Both the position numbers and the translations under genes were made by a program. Below the pieces are notes generated by a model, which worked only from the letters and a program-made list of their open reading frames with translations, made no database searches and was not told the DNA's origin. Shown here in pieces: positions 1 to 7,331 of a stretch of 34,440 nucleotides of DNA (position 1 is its first letter; each line of letters begins with the position of its first letter). Origin of the DNA: a virus; the IMG/VR virus record IMGVR_UViG_3300044491_000484, positions 1 through 34,440 of that record; one strand, 5' to 3'.

Positions 1-610
1 CAGTATCCCAAGGTTCTCCGCTAACGCTAAGTTTTGGGGAACAAGACCAAGTGACTTGGATTCTGTCCTGATCGTTGAGATAGTTAAAGAGATCTTCGTG
101 TAAATGTTGTGTAGTATTTGTTTCAAAAGTAATATTCCTCAAATCTTTCATACGTGGATGTTCAAGTAACTCTACATACAGTCGTTGCCACGCCAACAAC
201 GGTTCGCCACCTGTCATGATCAAATGTACATCTTGACCATTATCCTGTACCCATTTACCATTAGGTGTAAGAGATAGTAAATGTTCAACTACTTCGTCAA
301 CGGTTGCCTGTTTATTAAACTTTTTAAACTCAGGATAGATACTTGCATATGTATCGCAACCTGTATGTATAATAGGTAAGTCGTTAAACTCTTTTGTAGT
401 TTCATGCACGCCAGCGTCAAGTAATCCTTGAACTTCAGCATTATGAATGATACCTGCCTTTTGTTTCTCGTCACGCATTGGTTCATTTTGTAGACCAAAG
501 TTCATGCAACGAAAGTTACAACCGAATGTACGCAGGAACACACTAGGTACTCCTACAAACTTGCCTTCGCCTTGTACTGAATAAAATGCTTCTGAATATC
601 TAAGTTTCAT
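1..610 (-). CDS. queE: 7-carboxy-7-deazaguanine synthase QueE, 3' end cut by window edge
   Basis: Radical SAM enzyme that converts 6-carboxy-tetrahydropterin to 7-carboxy-7-deazaguanine in the preQ0 pathway. Translating from the ATG at 610 gives 203 codons before the left edge. Visible: the N-terminal YSVQGEGKFVG substrate/SAM segment, FGCNFRCMNF (Cys31, Cys35), GCDTYAS (Cys85) and the TGGEPLL motif at about 133-139. The usual CxxxCxxC cluster is interrupted: the third Cys lies about 50 residues later, after an insertion, in a sequence resembling the normal CDT. The start lies 2 nt after the folE stop, so the two genes are probably co-transcribed and coupled. The C-terminal part is outside the window. 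The family is clear; catalytic competence with the split cluster is inferred. Confidence 0.88.
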   Translation of the reverse strand, partial: MKLRYSEAFYSVQGEGKFVGVPSVFLRTFGCNFRCMNFGLQNEPMRDEKQKAGIIHNAEVQGLLDAGVHETTKEFNDLPIIHTGCDTYASIYPEFKKFNKQATVDEVVEHLLSLTPNGKWVQDNGQDVHLIMTGGEPLLAWQRLYVELLEHPRMKDLRNITFETNTTQHLHEDLFNYLNDQDRIQVTWSCSPKLSVSGEPWDT

Positions 611-611
611 A

Positions 612-1301
612 TTAGGCTCCACATGCAAACTGTTGTTGCAATTTAATATTGTCCATAAACTCTTTCTTAGTACCAGCATCTTCATTAAATGCACCACGTA
701 ACACAGTTGTCTGTGTTAAACTGCTATGTGCTTTAATACCTCTGTTCTCACAACAACCATGTGTTGCTTGAATGTAAACACCAACATTTTTAGTACCTGT
801 TGCTTTTTGAATCTCGTCAGCAATAACATTATTAAGTTCTTCTTGTAGTGTACCTCGTCTAGCACACCATTGTGCAATACGTGTATACTTGCTAAGACCA
901 ATAAGTTTATCTGCGGCAATAATACCAATGTATGCTACACCAACAACTGGTTGATGATGATGTGAACAAACACTTCTTAGTTCGCTTCGTACAACTAACA
1001 TGCCTTCATAACCATTTTCAATATGATTAGGAAATGCTGTTGCGTTAGGCATAGGATCATAACGTCCTTGCATTAATTCATTAATATACATTTTAGCAAG
1101 ACGTCTACCAGTGTCCATACTGTTAGGATCATTTGCTCTGTCAATAATTAAACTGTCTAGTACTGCTTCGAACTTAGGTGTAAGCTCGTCAATCAATTCT
1201 TGTTTGTCGCCTTCTTGTAACACATGACTAATATTGTCACCTGCCCAATATCTAATGCCTTCGTCTTCTAAACGGGCTTTTATTTGTTCACTTTTACTCA
1301 T
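612..1301 (-). CDS. folE: GTP cyclohydrolase I FolE
   Basis: Converts GTP to 7,8-dihydroneopterin triphosphate, the first step of both folate and 7-deazaguanine synthesis. The 229-residue length is normal for the family. Diagnostic motifs are CSHHHQPVVGVAYIG (zinc Cys and His), IGLSKYTRIAQWCARR, and ATHGCCENRGIK, which carries the second zinc Cys. The gene is directly upstream of queE, and its partners queD-like and dpdA-like lie 5-8 kb upstream on the same strand, so the role is probably precursor supply for DNA modification rather than folate. A consensus sigma70 promoter lies at 1347-1375, and a GGAGAAG ribosome site precedes the ATG. A small hairpin (AGGCA/TGCCT, about 1320-1335) lies in the leader. 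Confidence 0.95.
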   Translation of the reverse strand: MSKSEQIKARLEDEGIRYWAGDNISHVLQEGDKQELIDELTPKFEAVLDSLIIDRANDPNSMDTGRRLAKMYINELMQGRYDPMPNATAFPNHIENGYEGMLVVRSELRSVCSHHHQPVVGVAYIGIIAADKLIGLSKYTRIAQWCARRGTLQEELNNVIADEIQKATGTKNVGVYIQATHGCCENRGIKAHSSLTQTTVLRGAFNEDAGTKKEFMDNIKLQQQFACGA

Positions 1302-1346
1302 TTACTTCTCCGATGTTAAGGCAGTGGATTGCCTGTAATAGTTTAT

Positions 1347-1375
1347 ATTATACAATATATTTAGGTCTGTGTCAA
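1347..1375 (-). promoter_or_regulatory. sigma70-type promoter for folE-queE
   Basis: On the minus strand a -35 box TTGACA (1370-1375) and a -10 box TATAAT (1347-1352) are separated by exactly 17 nt. Both boxes match the consensus fully. Transcription would start about 40 nt upstream of the folE ATG. The TGA stop of the upstream SGNH gene (1372-1374) lies inside the -35 box. Confidence 0.85.
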
Positions 1376-2184
1376 CCTTTTTTAACATAATTTAGGTAGT
1401 CTTTGGCAATTAATTCATGTATATGCTTAGTATAATGCTCGCCGTCGACTCTGTATTCGTCCGTTTCTATGTTAATAGCTTTTGCTAATTGCAAATAACC
1501 TTCTGCAGACGATGGTGCTTTTGTACCTGCTTGCCAATCTCCGTAAAGTTCAACATTGTCAGGAACAAATACTCTATTGTTAATCGTCCATTGATACCAT
1601 TTAATATCTCGTCTAGCACACATAGTATCAATTGCTAATAAGTCTAAGCAATAGTCTTTATATTGCAAAGGTGTTACTAGCTCGTGCCAAAGTTTTGTGT
1701 AGATATACTTTTCATGAAAGGGTTTAAAGTCTGCTTTTACTTTCATATCGTCAAAAAAGAAACCTTTAAATTCTTCGTAGTTTTCTTGTCGAACCTGATC
1801 AATCATTTCAATGTAGTTTTCAGTTACACGATGATCTGTATATCTTTTAATCTTTTCGTCTTTTGGTTGATCGTCATCTAAGAACAAATCTACATTTGTA
1901 TTTTCGCCAACATCTAAGTTACGTGAGCATGCAAGTAAAAATCTATTCCAGTATGTTGACTGCACAAATACTTCGTCAATATCGTCATAACGATCAAGCA
2001 TTGATTTAATCCAGGCAGGATACTTTCTATTACATCCGCCTGGCTGACTGTAAATTACAACCTCTTTGTTATTTTCTTCGGCATAGATCTCAGCATAGTT
2101 ATTATCTTGCCATGCTGAGATTGTATCACCAACTTCGGAATATCCGTGTGCGTGACTGTCGCCGATGAATAGTGTTCTAGTCAT
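1372..2184 (-). CDS. SGNH/GDSL-like hydrolase
   Basis: The 270-residue protein begins with LFIGDSHAHG, the block I motif of SGNH hydrolases with Ser as nucleophile, and ends with VDGEHYTKHIHE, which fits the block V Asp-x-x-His. A Gly- and Asn-containing stretch (SQPGGCNRK, near 47-55) could be block II or III. Known family members are esterases, acylhydrolases or deacetylases acting on lipids or polysaccharides. The substrate here is unknown; removal of acyl groups from host surface glycans is one possibility. It overlaps the upstream 68-residue gene by 8 nt. It lacks a signal peptide, so it would act in the cytoplasm or be built into the virion. Confidence 0.65.
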   Translation of the reverse strand: MTRTLFIGDSHAHGYSEVGDTISAWQDNNYAEIYAEENNKEVVIYSQPGGCNRKYPAWIKSMLDRYDDIDEVFVQSTYWNRFLLACSRNLDVGENTNVDLFLDDDQPKDEKIKRYTDHRVTENYIEMIDQVRQENYEEFKGFFFDDMKVKADFKPFHEKYIYTKLWHELVTPLQYKDYCLDLLAIDTMCARRDIKWYQWTINNRVFVPDNVELYGDWQAGTKAPSSAEGYLQLAKAINIETDEYRVDGEHYTKHIHELIAKDYLNYVKKG

Positions 2185-2383
2185 TAAAATATTTGTTCAA
2201 CATTTCAAGACGATCGTCCGCAGTAGCCATAGCATCCAGTTCTTTTTGAATAGTTTCAATAATATCTGAATGTTCGCCAATGCCAACAACCTTTTCCATA
2301 TACACATTAATATTAGTTTTGTGTAGTAGGACTTCTGCTTCGGCGTGCTTCCTTGCCGCCTCAATCATTTGCTGTTTCAACAT
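2177..2383 (-). CDS. small hypothetical protein (68 aa)
   Basis: Not recognised. The product is helical and charged, with the pattern AARKHAEAEVLLHKTNINVYMEK-like amphipathic helices and a C-terminal ADDRLEMLNKYFND; no Cys and no membrane segment. It is called real because it overlaps the HIT gene upstream (23 nt) and the SGNH gene downstream (8 nt) in a tight co-directional chain, the usual layout here. It may be a small regulatory or adaptor protein, but nothing in the sequence gives a function. Confidence 0.6.
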   Translation of the reverse strand: MLKQQMIEAARKHAEAEVLLHKTNINVYMEKVVGIGEHSDIIETIQKELDAMATADDRLEMLNKYFND

Positions 2384-2729
2384 AAGTTCCTTTCTTGTAG
2401 TTTCCTTTATCAGGTATTACGTGTCTTACGCCGCCGCGTGGATCATCCATGTCGCCATTGCGTCTAGGAATTAAGTGAACGTGTGGAAAAGGTACAGTTT
2501 GACCTGCGGCTTCTCCTACGTTCTGTCCAATGTTAAACGCATCACAATATCCACGTTCAACCCAATCGTAGCCCCATTTGTATGCGGCTTCGAAACACTT
2601 AGTAAGGCCCTGCCAGTTTTCTTCTTTAGGAACAAAAAGTATATGTCCTTCAGTAACTGGATACCCATCTTTATATACTGTAAACTCTTTTGAGTCAATT
2701 AAAACATCTGTCCAAGGTTTAGAATCCAT
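2361..2729 (-). CDS. HIT family (histidine triad) protein
   Basis: Nucleotide hydrolase/transferase family that cleaves substrates such as Ap4A or AMP-amidates. The 122-residue length fits a single HIT domain. Visible: EGHILFVPKE (strand before the core), NIGQNVGEAAGQTVP, PHVHLIPRRNGD (about 82-93) and DPRGGVRHVIP, which is typical of bacterial HIT proteins. The triad HxHxH is here FxHxH: the first His is replaced by Phe81, while His83 (expected nucleophile) and His85 remain. Activity may therefore be altered. It sits between a 2OG oxygenase and a small gene in an overlapping cluster. Confidence 0.82.
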   Translation of the reverse strand: MDSKPWTDVLIDSKEFTVYKDGYPVTEGHILFVPKEENWQGLTKCFEAAYKWGYDWVERGYCDAFNIGQNVGEAAGQTVPFPHVHLIPRRNGDMDDPRGGVRHVIPDKGNYKKGTYVETAND

Positions 2730-3300
2730 AATTAAATGCCACCATTATACGTTCTTTATCTGTAAGTTGTTGTTCAACTTTGTGATGCAAATGACTTGGA
2801 AAAATAATTAAACTTCCTGTCGTTGCCGCACAAGTTACGTTAGGCGAGTTTGCTTCGTTAAGTTCTGAAACATTTACTCTTGGCCAGTTGGCCTTCATGT
2901 TAGGATTAACAAGTGTTAGTCCTGGATGATCTTGATCTGCTTGAATGTAGTATACTCCACTCCATGTGTCTGGAAGATGATTGTGTTCTTCGTGGTATGT
3001 GTATTTACGATTAATACTAAACCAACTGCTCTTAAGTGAAGGCGTATGTTGTAGTTTAGTTTCTTTGTGACATTCCTGTACACATGCATCAATAAAGTTT
3101 TTTAGATCTTCAAACAATGGATTTTCTAAAATACTTTCACTACCGTATGATGTATATCCGTTAGCAGTATATCTTACAGGAGATGTATCTGTTTTTTCTT
3201 TTGCTAACAATTCTGTAACTACAGACTTTTGTAGATCTTGAGCGTTGTTGTATACAGCTCTAAATACTTGTGTCGGAAAAATAAACTGCTTTTCAATCAT
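2719..3300 (-). CDS. 2-oxoglutarate/Fe(II)-dependent oxygenase
   Basis: A double-stranded beta-helix oxygenase of the small phage type (193 aa). Iron-binding candidates are His106 or His108 in EEHNHLPDTWSGVYYI and the distal His in FPSHLHHKV (170-175). A downstream Arg (KERIMVAFNY, Arg184) would bind 2-oxoglutarate. The ATG at 3300 is preferred over a longer reading from 3372 because it overlaps the upstream stop as TAATG and because the extra residues are basic and unlike the family. Relatives hydroxylate proteins, nucleobases or small molecules; the substrate is unknown. A second member is encoded at 14420-15022. Confidence 0.8.
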   Translation of the reverse strand: MIEKQFIFPTQVFRAVYNNAQDLQKSVVTELLAKEKTDTSPVRYTANGYTSYGSESILENPLFEDLKNFIDACVQECHKETKLQHTPSLKSSWFSINRKYTYHEEHNHLPDTWSGVYYIQADQDHPGLTLVNPNMKANWPRVNVSELNEANSPNVTCAATTGSLIIFPSHLHHKVEQQLTDKERIMVAFNYGF

Positions 3301-3848
3301 TAATATTCTCCAACATTCTCCCACGGATAAACTAACCAAACATCTTCTTCTGATTTGTTTACTTCGTGACAAGTATAAGATATATTACTGTTAAACTCAC
3401 TTGATAGATTATCTGTTAGTGTAGCAAAGCGAACATTGTTACCAAATATATTGTTCCATTTAGGATCATCAGGCAAGCAACCTGCTTTCCAGTCTTCCAT
3501 AATCCAATTAAATGTAGCACCTGTATCATTAATATCATCTACAATAAGAATATTTTTATGATGCGGACCAGCAGTTGGTCCTGGATTGGCTACATAACCA
3601 TATGCATCTTCAGCCATCCACAAGTTGCTTTCACTTTCACTAGTATCATCACGTAGACTTATTTTAATTGCTTCGCAACGTATGCCAGTCATATTACTGA
3701 TAATAGTAGCAGGTACATTACCACCACGGGTAATACCTACAATGTAATCAGGACGCCAATTGTCCTTGTACATTTGATTTACAATGCTAACGCACATTTT
3801 TTCTACGTCAGCCCAACTATAATAATGTTTTTTAATCATGATATCCAT
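3300..3848 (-). CDS. phosphoribosyltransferase domain protein
   Basis: Type I PRT fold. GITRGGNVPA (38-47) fits the pyrophosphate-binding loop, and NILIVDDINDTGAT (99-112) is the PRPP-binding motif with paired acidic residues. Such enzymes move a 5-phosphoribosyl group between PRPP and a base, for example hypoxanthine/xanthine PRTs. At 182 residues it is complete. The start may be Met1 (3848) or Met4 (3839); both overlap the upstream small gene. Possible roles are purine salvage or base handling linked to the nearby modification genes. Substrate specificity cannot be read from the hood region. Confidence 0.82.
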   Translation of the reverse strand: MDIMIKKHYYSWADVEKMCVSIVNQMYKDNWRPDYIVGITRGGNVPATIISNMTGIRCEAIKISLRDDTSESESNLWMAEDAYGYVANPGPTAGPHHKNILIVDDINDTGATFNWIMEDWKAGCLPDDPKWNNIFGNNVRFATLTDNLSSEFNSNISYTCHEVNKSEEDVWLVYPWENVGEY

Positions 3849-4014
3849 CGTCCTCGTCTAGTACTTTAATGTCTGGTTTGTTAATAACCCAACTAGGAAC
3901 TTCTGGACAAGCATCTTTGATTTCTTGTTCCGTATAAGTTTCGGGTTGCCTAATACCGTATTTGTTAAATTGTTCAATAGTCCAGTCAGTGAGTTCTTGT
4001 TTTGTGTTAAACAT
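3832..4014 (-). CDS. small acidic hypothetical protein (60 aa)
   Basis: Not recognised. The product is acidic (C-terminal VLDEDDGYHD) with a motif TEQEIKDACPEVPSWVINK in the middle and no membrane segment. Overlaps of 8 nt with the cupin-like gene upstream and 17 nt with the PRT gene downstream fit the packed operon, which is the main support for it being a gene. Confidence 0.55.
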   Translation of the reverse strand: MFNTKQELTDWTIEQFNKYGIRQPETYTEQEIKDACPEVPSWVINKPDIKVLDEDDGYHD

Positions 4015-4435
4015 TTTTTAAGTAATCCTTGTTATCAATCCATTTGCCGTTTTTAACAAAGCCCCAACTCTGTGCTTTCTTACCCATGAAGAACAAACTC
4101 CAACATGGAATGTTATTACCATCTTCATCTTTTGCAAGTTCTAACCAATGTAGGTCTTTTGCAGAACGAAAACGTATGCTACCAGGACCACGCCAAAACT
4201 TACCTTCTGGAGTATGTTCCCAATAACCGCCTTTAATAATAAATGCTCCCCAACTCCATGGATGATCATGTAGTACAGGTTCGTCACTTACTAGTACCTT
4301 GTGTAGTGTAATATTAAAAGGAAAGTCTTTTCTGTCCTTTAAAAACACATACCATCTTACTAGATACGGAACCTTACCGCTCCTATCCGTGATTACACGT
4401 TTTCTTCCTTTAAACCAATTAAAAAGGAATTTCAT
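4007..4435 (-). CDS. cupin-like beta-barrel protein
   Basis: The 142-residue protein has a cupin-type metal site: LHDHPWSWGAFIIKGGYWEH (about 55-74) gives HxH followed by a Gly-rich turn, and a later His in AKDLHWLEL (about 96) could complete it. The stretch GPGSIRFRSAKDLHWL resembles cupin motif 2. Small cupins include dioxygenases, isomerases and sugar epimerases. The neighbours (a glycosyltransferase and sugar genes) would allow a sugar role, but no specific reaction can be assigned. It overlaps the upstream gene by 17 nt. Confidence 0.55.
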   Translation of the reverse strand: MKFLFNWFKGRKRVITDRSGKVPYLVRWYVFLKDRKDFPFNITLHKVLVSDEPVLHDHPWSWGAFIIKGGYWEHTPEGKFWRGPGSIRFRSAKDLHWLELAKDEDGNNIPCWSLFFMGKKAQSWGFVKNGKWIDNKDYLKNV

Positions 4436-4778
4436 CGTCTATACCTCTTTCTTTTAGTTTGCCTTTGAAATCTTGCTCTGTCATTTTGTAGATAAGTTTA
4501 AATTGTTCATATGCTTTTGCAAGAGCAGGATACATTTCGCACATTTCATCTAGACGTGCTATACTTGGCATTGTATCTACAAAAATTTTATCAGCAGTTG
4601 AACCTATGTTATATGTAAATTCACTGCCTGTATCGTTTATAAAACTTGAATCTAAAGTAACAGTGTTTGAATTCTGCTCAGGCATAGAATATGTAATATT
4701 GTTAATTGTAATACTACTATCCCAGCCGCCTATATCTTCACTGGCATTAATAGTAATTTTGTAATCGTCATCACCCAT
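4419..4778 (-). CDS. hypothetical phage protein (119 aa)
   Basis: Not assigned. The N-terminal two thirds are beta-rich and polar (ITINASEDIGGW, SITINNITYSMPEQ), as in virion or lectin-like domains. The last 50 residues are helical: SIARLDEMCEMYPALAKAYE followed by a Lys-rich tail ending DDEIPF. I recall similar C-terminal helical segments in small proteins of marine T4-like phages, but could not check this. It overlaps the glycosyltransferase by 8 nt and the cupin-like gene by 17 nt. Confidence 0.6.
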   Translation of the reverse strand: MGDDDYKITINASEDIGGWDSSITINNITYSMPEQNSNTVTLDSSFINDTGSEFTYNIGSTADKIFVDTMPSIARLDEMCEMYPALAKAYEQFKLIYKMTEQDFKGKLKERGIDDEIPF

Positions 4779-5847
4779 TGCTTATTGCCTTGTATAATGC
4801 TTCACCACTAAAAAAACTTCTCTTTAGATTGTATAACTGCGAATTCATTGGAATTTTGTAATCATTATAATTTTCCATATAGTCTTCAATTTTTGCTACA
4901 AGTTGTGGTTTAAATTTTTCGTACTGTGCAAAGTTCTTAGTCCAAATACTTGGATATTTAAATTCAGTATTTGCCATTTCGCTGTAGCTGAGTCTATCAG
5001 GAACCATAGGAATAGTATCTACTAACAAACCTTCATACCAACTAATACCTAGTGTTTCTTGTAGGTTAGCACTGAACACCATCTTAGCTCTACCTAGCAA
5101 ATTATGATAATCGTTTTTGCTTAATTCTTGTTCTTGGCACACAATAAATTCATACTGTGGTAATTGTTCTTTTAGATCTCTAAAGATTTCAACTTGCTTC
5201 TCTGGAGCAACTCTATGCGGGAACAAGATTATATCTTCTTTAGGCATATTTTTGTAACTGTCTAAACTAGTAGTCAAATACTCCATAGGCCAACCAACAC
5301 GTTTAATTTTATCTTCATTAACTTGTTGAAATTCTTTAGGGTTATCTTTGTTCTTAAATGTTTGTAAAAATAAATCAATATGGAATTGTGTAGCAAAAAA
5401 GTTATGATCATAGCAATCAAACATACTACGTTCTGCATTCCTTACCCAAGGTTTATTGCCTATAAGCCTACCTAAAAAATCTTGCGGATCATAACTACCT
5501 GCATGCCACAAACCACCAATAGAAATATTAACACCGAGTAACTCTGCCATGTAGCGTAATTGTACCACTGTAGGATTCCAGGCATCGGTATAGATAAAAT
5601 AATCGCCGTCCTTAACAGTTCCATCGCAGAACATTTCTCCTATAGTTTCTAACTGTTTACTTTTGTAAACATTAGTACCACCAAAGTTAAGGAAAGCCCC
5701 AGGCGTTGTAGCCTGAGGCGTTTCCCCACCACTAATGACTTCTACATCTACATTTGTAGCTCGTTGCAGTTGCTTAGGAAGATATTCTTTCCACTGCTTA
5801 GTATAACGTGTATCTACTGCTTCAATATCTACAATGTAAATTGTCAT
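4771..5847 (-). CDS. GT-B glycosyltransferase (group 1-like)
   Basis: A 358-residue two-domain enzyme. The C-terminal domain shows the GT-B pattern: ILFPHRVAPEKQVEIF (beta-alpha start with the His/Arg donor loop), YEFIVCQEQEL, and FSANLQETLGISWYEGLLVD, which contains the E-x7-E nucleotide-sugar signature. The N-terminal part (YIVDIEAVDTRYTKQWKEYL) fits an acceptor domain. It would transfer a sugar from an NDP-sugar to DNA, protein or glycan. Because a base-modification pathway is encoded nearby, DNA is one possible acceptor, but this is inference. It shares its stop/start junction with the genes on both sides. Confidence 0.72.
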   Translation of the reverse strand: MTIYIVDIEAVDTRYTKQWKEYLPKQLQRATNVDVEVISGGETPQATTPGAFLNFGGTNVYKSKQLETIGEMFCDGTVKDGDYFIYTDAWNPTVVQLRYMAELLGVNISIGGLWHAGSYDPQDFLGRLIGNKPWVRNAERSMFDCYDHNFFATQFHIDLFLQTFKNKDNPKEFQQVNEDKIKRVGWPMEYLTTSLDSYKNMPKEDIILFPHRVAPEKQVEIFRDLKEQLPQYEFIVCQEQELSKNDYHNLLGRAKMVFSANLQETLGISWYEGLLVDTIPMVPDRLSYSEMANTEFKYPSIWTKNFAQYEKFKPQLVAKIEDYMENYNDYKIPMNSQLYNLKRSFFSGEALYKAISNG

Positions 5848-6098
5848 TAGTGTCTCCTAGTACTTTGATAACGACCTTGACCGTTATTCTTATTAAATTT
5901 ACGCTTACCACCAGAACGAAATCTGCTATAAGCCTGCCAAGCACGACTTTTATTATTATATAGATCTCTTTCGTTCCAAATATAGCCGTCATGGCCATAC
6001 AAGTAAGCAGTTGCACAGAACGTTTTAAAACGTTCTAGATCGTCAAAGATTTTTACAATCTCTGGGTTATTAGCAAAGTATTGACCCTGGGTTGCCAT
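5847..6098 (-). CDS. small basic hypothetical protein (83 aa)
   Basis: Not assigned. The ATG at 6098 is chosen because an AGGAG ribosome site lies 8 nt upstream; a longer in-frame reading from 6218 runs through the QueD-like gene and lacks such a site. The product has a helical aromatic core (IFDDLERFKTFCATAYLYGH, then YIWNERDLYNNKSRAW) and a basic, Gly/Arg-rich tail (GGKRKFNKNNGQGRY). The tail suggests nucleic-acid binding, a weak inference. Confidence 0.6.
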   Translation of the reverse strand: MATQGQYFANNPEIVKIFDDLERFKTFCATAYLYGHDGYIWNERDLYNNKSRAWQAYSRFRSGGKRKFNKNNGQGRYQSTRRH

Positions 6099-6111
6099 TT
6101 GTGTTTCTCCT

Positions 6112-6591
6112 TTAATAGCTAGGGTATGTAATGTGTGCACCGTTCTCTCCGTCCTCGGAAATTTCGATGTGGACCTCACGTCCGGGGTACTTGTCTGTAA
6201 TTTGTTGATATAAATCATCTGACATCATTTCACATGACTTATAATCAAGTTCTAAAGTTTTTTCTGCGTATAACTTCTCCATCCAACGTTTAAACTGAAT
6301 AAATTCAATATCTCTGTCATTGTGTGTTACAGTGATACCAACTCTAAAATGAAATATGTGTCTGTGTGGATAACCTAAAAAACTTACATCATATTCATCA
6401 CCTGTTGCAAGACTAGGATCATCTAGTGCCGCAGGATACTTGTGGATACCTTCTTTCTTAAAAGTAACCCAAATCATTCGCTTTGCGTTTTGCAATGCGT
6501 TTTGTTTGCCTTCTGTCATATCTGCCTCTTTCATCATTCTTAACATACCGTCATAATAACGTTCATGTTCATTTGTTGCATTACCGTCCAT
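6112..6591 (-). CDS. QueD / 6-pyruvoyl-tetrahydropterin synthase-like protein
   Basis: Proposed T-fold member of the preQ0 pathway. The zinc triad of the family can be aligned: His50 in KKEGIHKYPAA (family HRLP-like) and His76/His78 in GYPHRHIFHFRVGI (family LHGHSF-like). NDRDIEFIQFKR matches the 'DF..LK' element, and HIEISEDGENGAHI fits the 'KET...G' substrate-binding Glu. The catalytic Cys expected before the HxH is absent, so activity may differ. FolE and QueE flank this step in the pathway and are encoded downstream. Start alternatives are the ATG at 6591 or the one at 6519 (AGAGG site), which suits the promoter at 6594-6622. Other assignments are possible. Confidence 0.55.
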   Translation of the reverse strand: MDGNATNEHERYYDGMLRMMKEADMTEGKQNALQNAKRMIWVTFKKEGIHKYPAALDDPSLATGDEYDVSFLGYPHRHIFHFRVGITVTHNDRDIEFIQFKRWMEKLYAEKTLELDYKSCEMMSDDLYQQITDKYPGREVHIEISEDGENGAHITYPSY

Positions 6592-6593
6592 TT

Positions 6594-6622
6594 ATTATAC
6601 TACCTTTACTCATCGTTGTCAA
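6594..6622 (-). promoter_or_regulatory. sigma70-type promoter at the queD-like start
   Basis: The -35 box TTGACA (6617-6622) and the -10 box TATAAT (6594-6599) are 17 nt apart, both perfect. The -35 box is inside the 3' coding end of the upstream gene (residues IDN) and its TAA is in the spacer. The -10 ends only 2 nt before the annotated ATG at 6591, so the transcript would be leaderless, or translation would begin at an internal Met. Confidence 0.7.
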
Positions 6623-7151
6623 TAGATATTGGTGAATCATTTTCATACTTTTCCCAAGATGTAAACTTATCTCTTGGTTGTAAATCTCTAGCATAATGTA
6701 CCCAAACACCTGCATTTGATGCTTTAAAGTCTTTATCATCAATTTTAATACATGCATTGTAGTTAAGTTGATCAATATAAGGTAACTTTACACTAATCAT
6801 ACCAATAAACTTATCGTTTTCGTTATATCCAGATTCTAGTACAAATTCGTGATACTTAACATCATAGTCTAGTGTAACCCAAATACCTAATTTTAGTAAT
6901 TCTGTAATTAGATTATCCCAGTCTGTTTGTTCTTTTTTAGTACCAAAAGGAAGTGTAATATTAAAACTTTGATTAGCACCTAAGTAGACATGTTCGACTG
7001 CTTCTTTTTGTACTCTCTCAATTACTTCTTTAGGATCTTGAGCACCTACAACAAATAAAGTATGTTCGCCATGTACTGGAGTTTTTTCTACTTCAAAGCC
7101 TGTAAAGTATACAACATCATCCTTAACACCATTGTCATAATCTCTATTCAT
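6606..7151 (-). CDS. uncharacterised phage protein (181 aa) in the modification cluster
   Basis: Not recognised. It is a soluble alpha/beta protein with VHGEHTLFVVGAQDPKEVI near the N-terminus, EHVYLGANQSF, then LLKLGIWVTLDYDVKYHEF and a C-terminal NAGVWVHYARDLQPRDKF. Alternating hydrophobic strands and helices could form a barrel, but there are no Cys clusters or Walker motifs. It lies between queD-like and the DUF465-like/dpdA pair, so a part in base modification is plausible. It overlaps the upstream gene by 8 nt. Confidence 0.6.
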   Translation of the reverse strand: MNRDYDNGVKDDVVYFTGFEVEKTPVHGEHTLFVVGAQDPKEVIERVQKEAVEHVYLGANQSFNITLPFGTKKEQTDWDNLITELLKLGIWVTLDYDVKYHEFVLESGYNENDKFIGMISVKLPYIDQLNYNACIKIDDKDFKASNAGVWVHYARDLQPRDKFTSWEKYENDSPISIDNDE

Positions 7152-7329
7152 TGCTATTAAGCTGATCCTTTACAGCAAGTTTTTGTTTTTTCAAATTAAT
7201 AAGATGTGCTTTGTGATTGTATGATCTATCACCTGCACGTTCCTTTTCTACTGCATCTACTTTGTTGTGTAAGTAGTCGTGCATACTTTGTAATTTTTTT
7301 GCACTTTTACTTTTTCTTCCTGTCGCCAT
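7144..7329 (-). CDS. DUF465/YdcH-like small helical protein
   Basis: The 61-residue, basic, all-helical protein ends with INLKKQKLAVKDQL, which is the hallmark of the YdcH/DUF465 family (consensus LKK-KL-LKD). The first 20 residues are basic (GRKSKSAKKLQS). Family members are small proteins of unknown function that form helical hairpins. A strong AGGAGG ribosome site precedes the ATG at 7329, and the gene starts 2 nt after the dpdA stop. Confidence 0.65.
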   Translation of the reverse strand: MATGRKSKSAKKLQSMHDYLHNKVDAVEKERAGDRSYNHKAHLINLKKQKLAVKDQLNSNE

Positions 7330-7331
7330 CT

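Noticed and set aside
1320-1335. Hairpin in the folE leader (AGGCA/TGCCT)
   Set aside because: Five base pairs only, no sign of a larger aptamer; too small to call a preQ1 or other riboswitch.
2475-2811. Plus-strand frames opposite the HIT gene
   Set aside because: The minus-strand HIT protein has family motifs; the plus frames have none.
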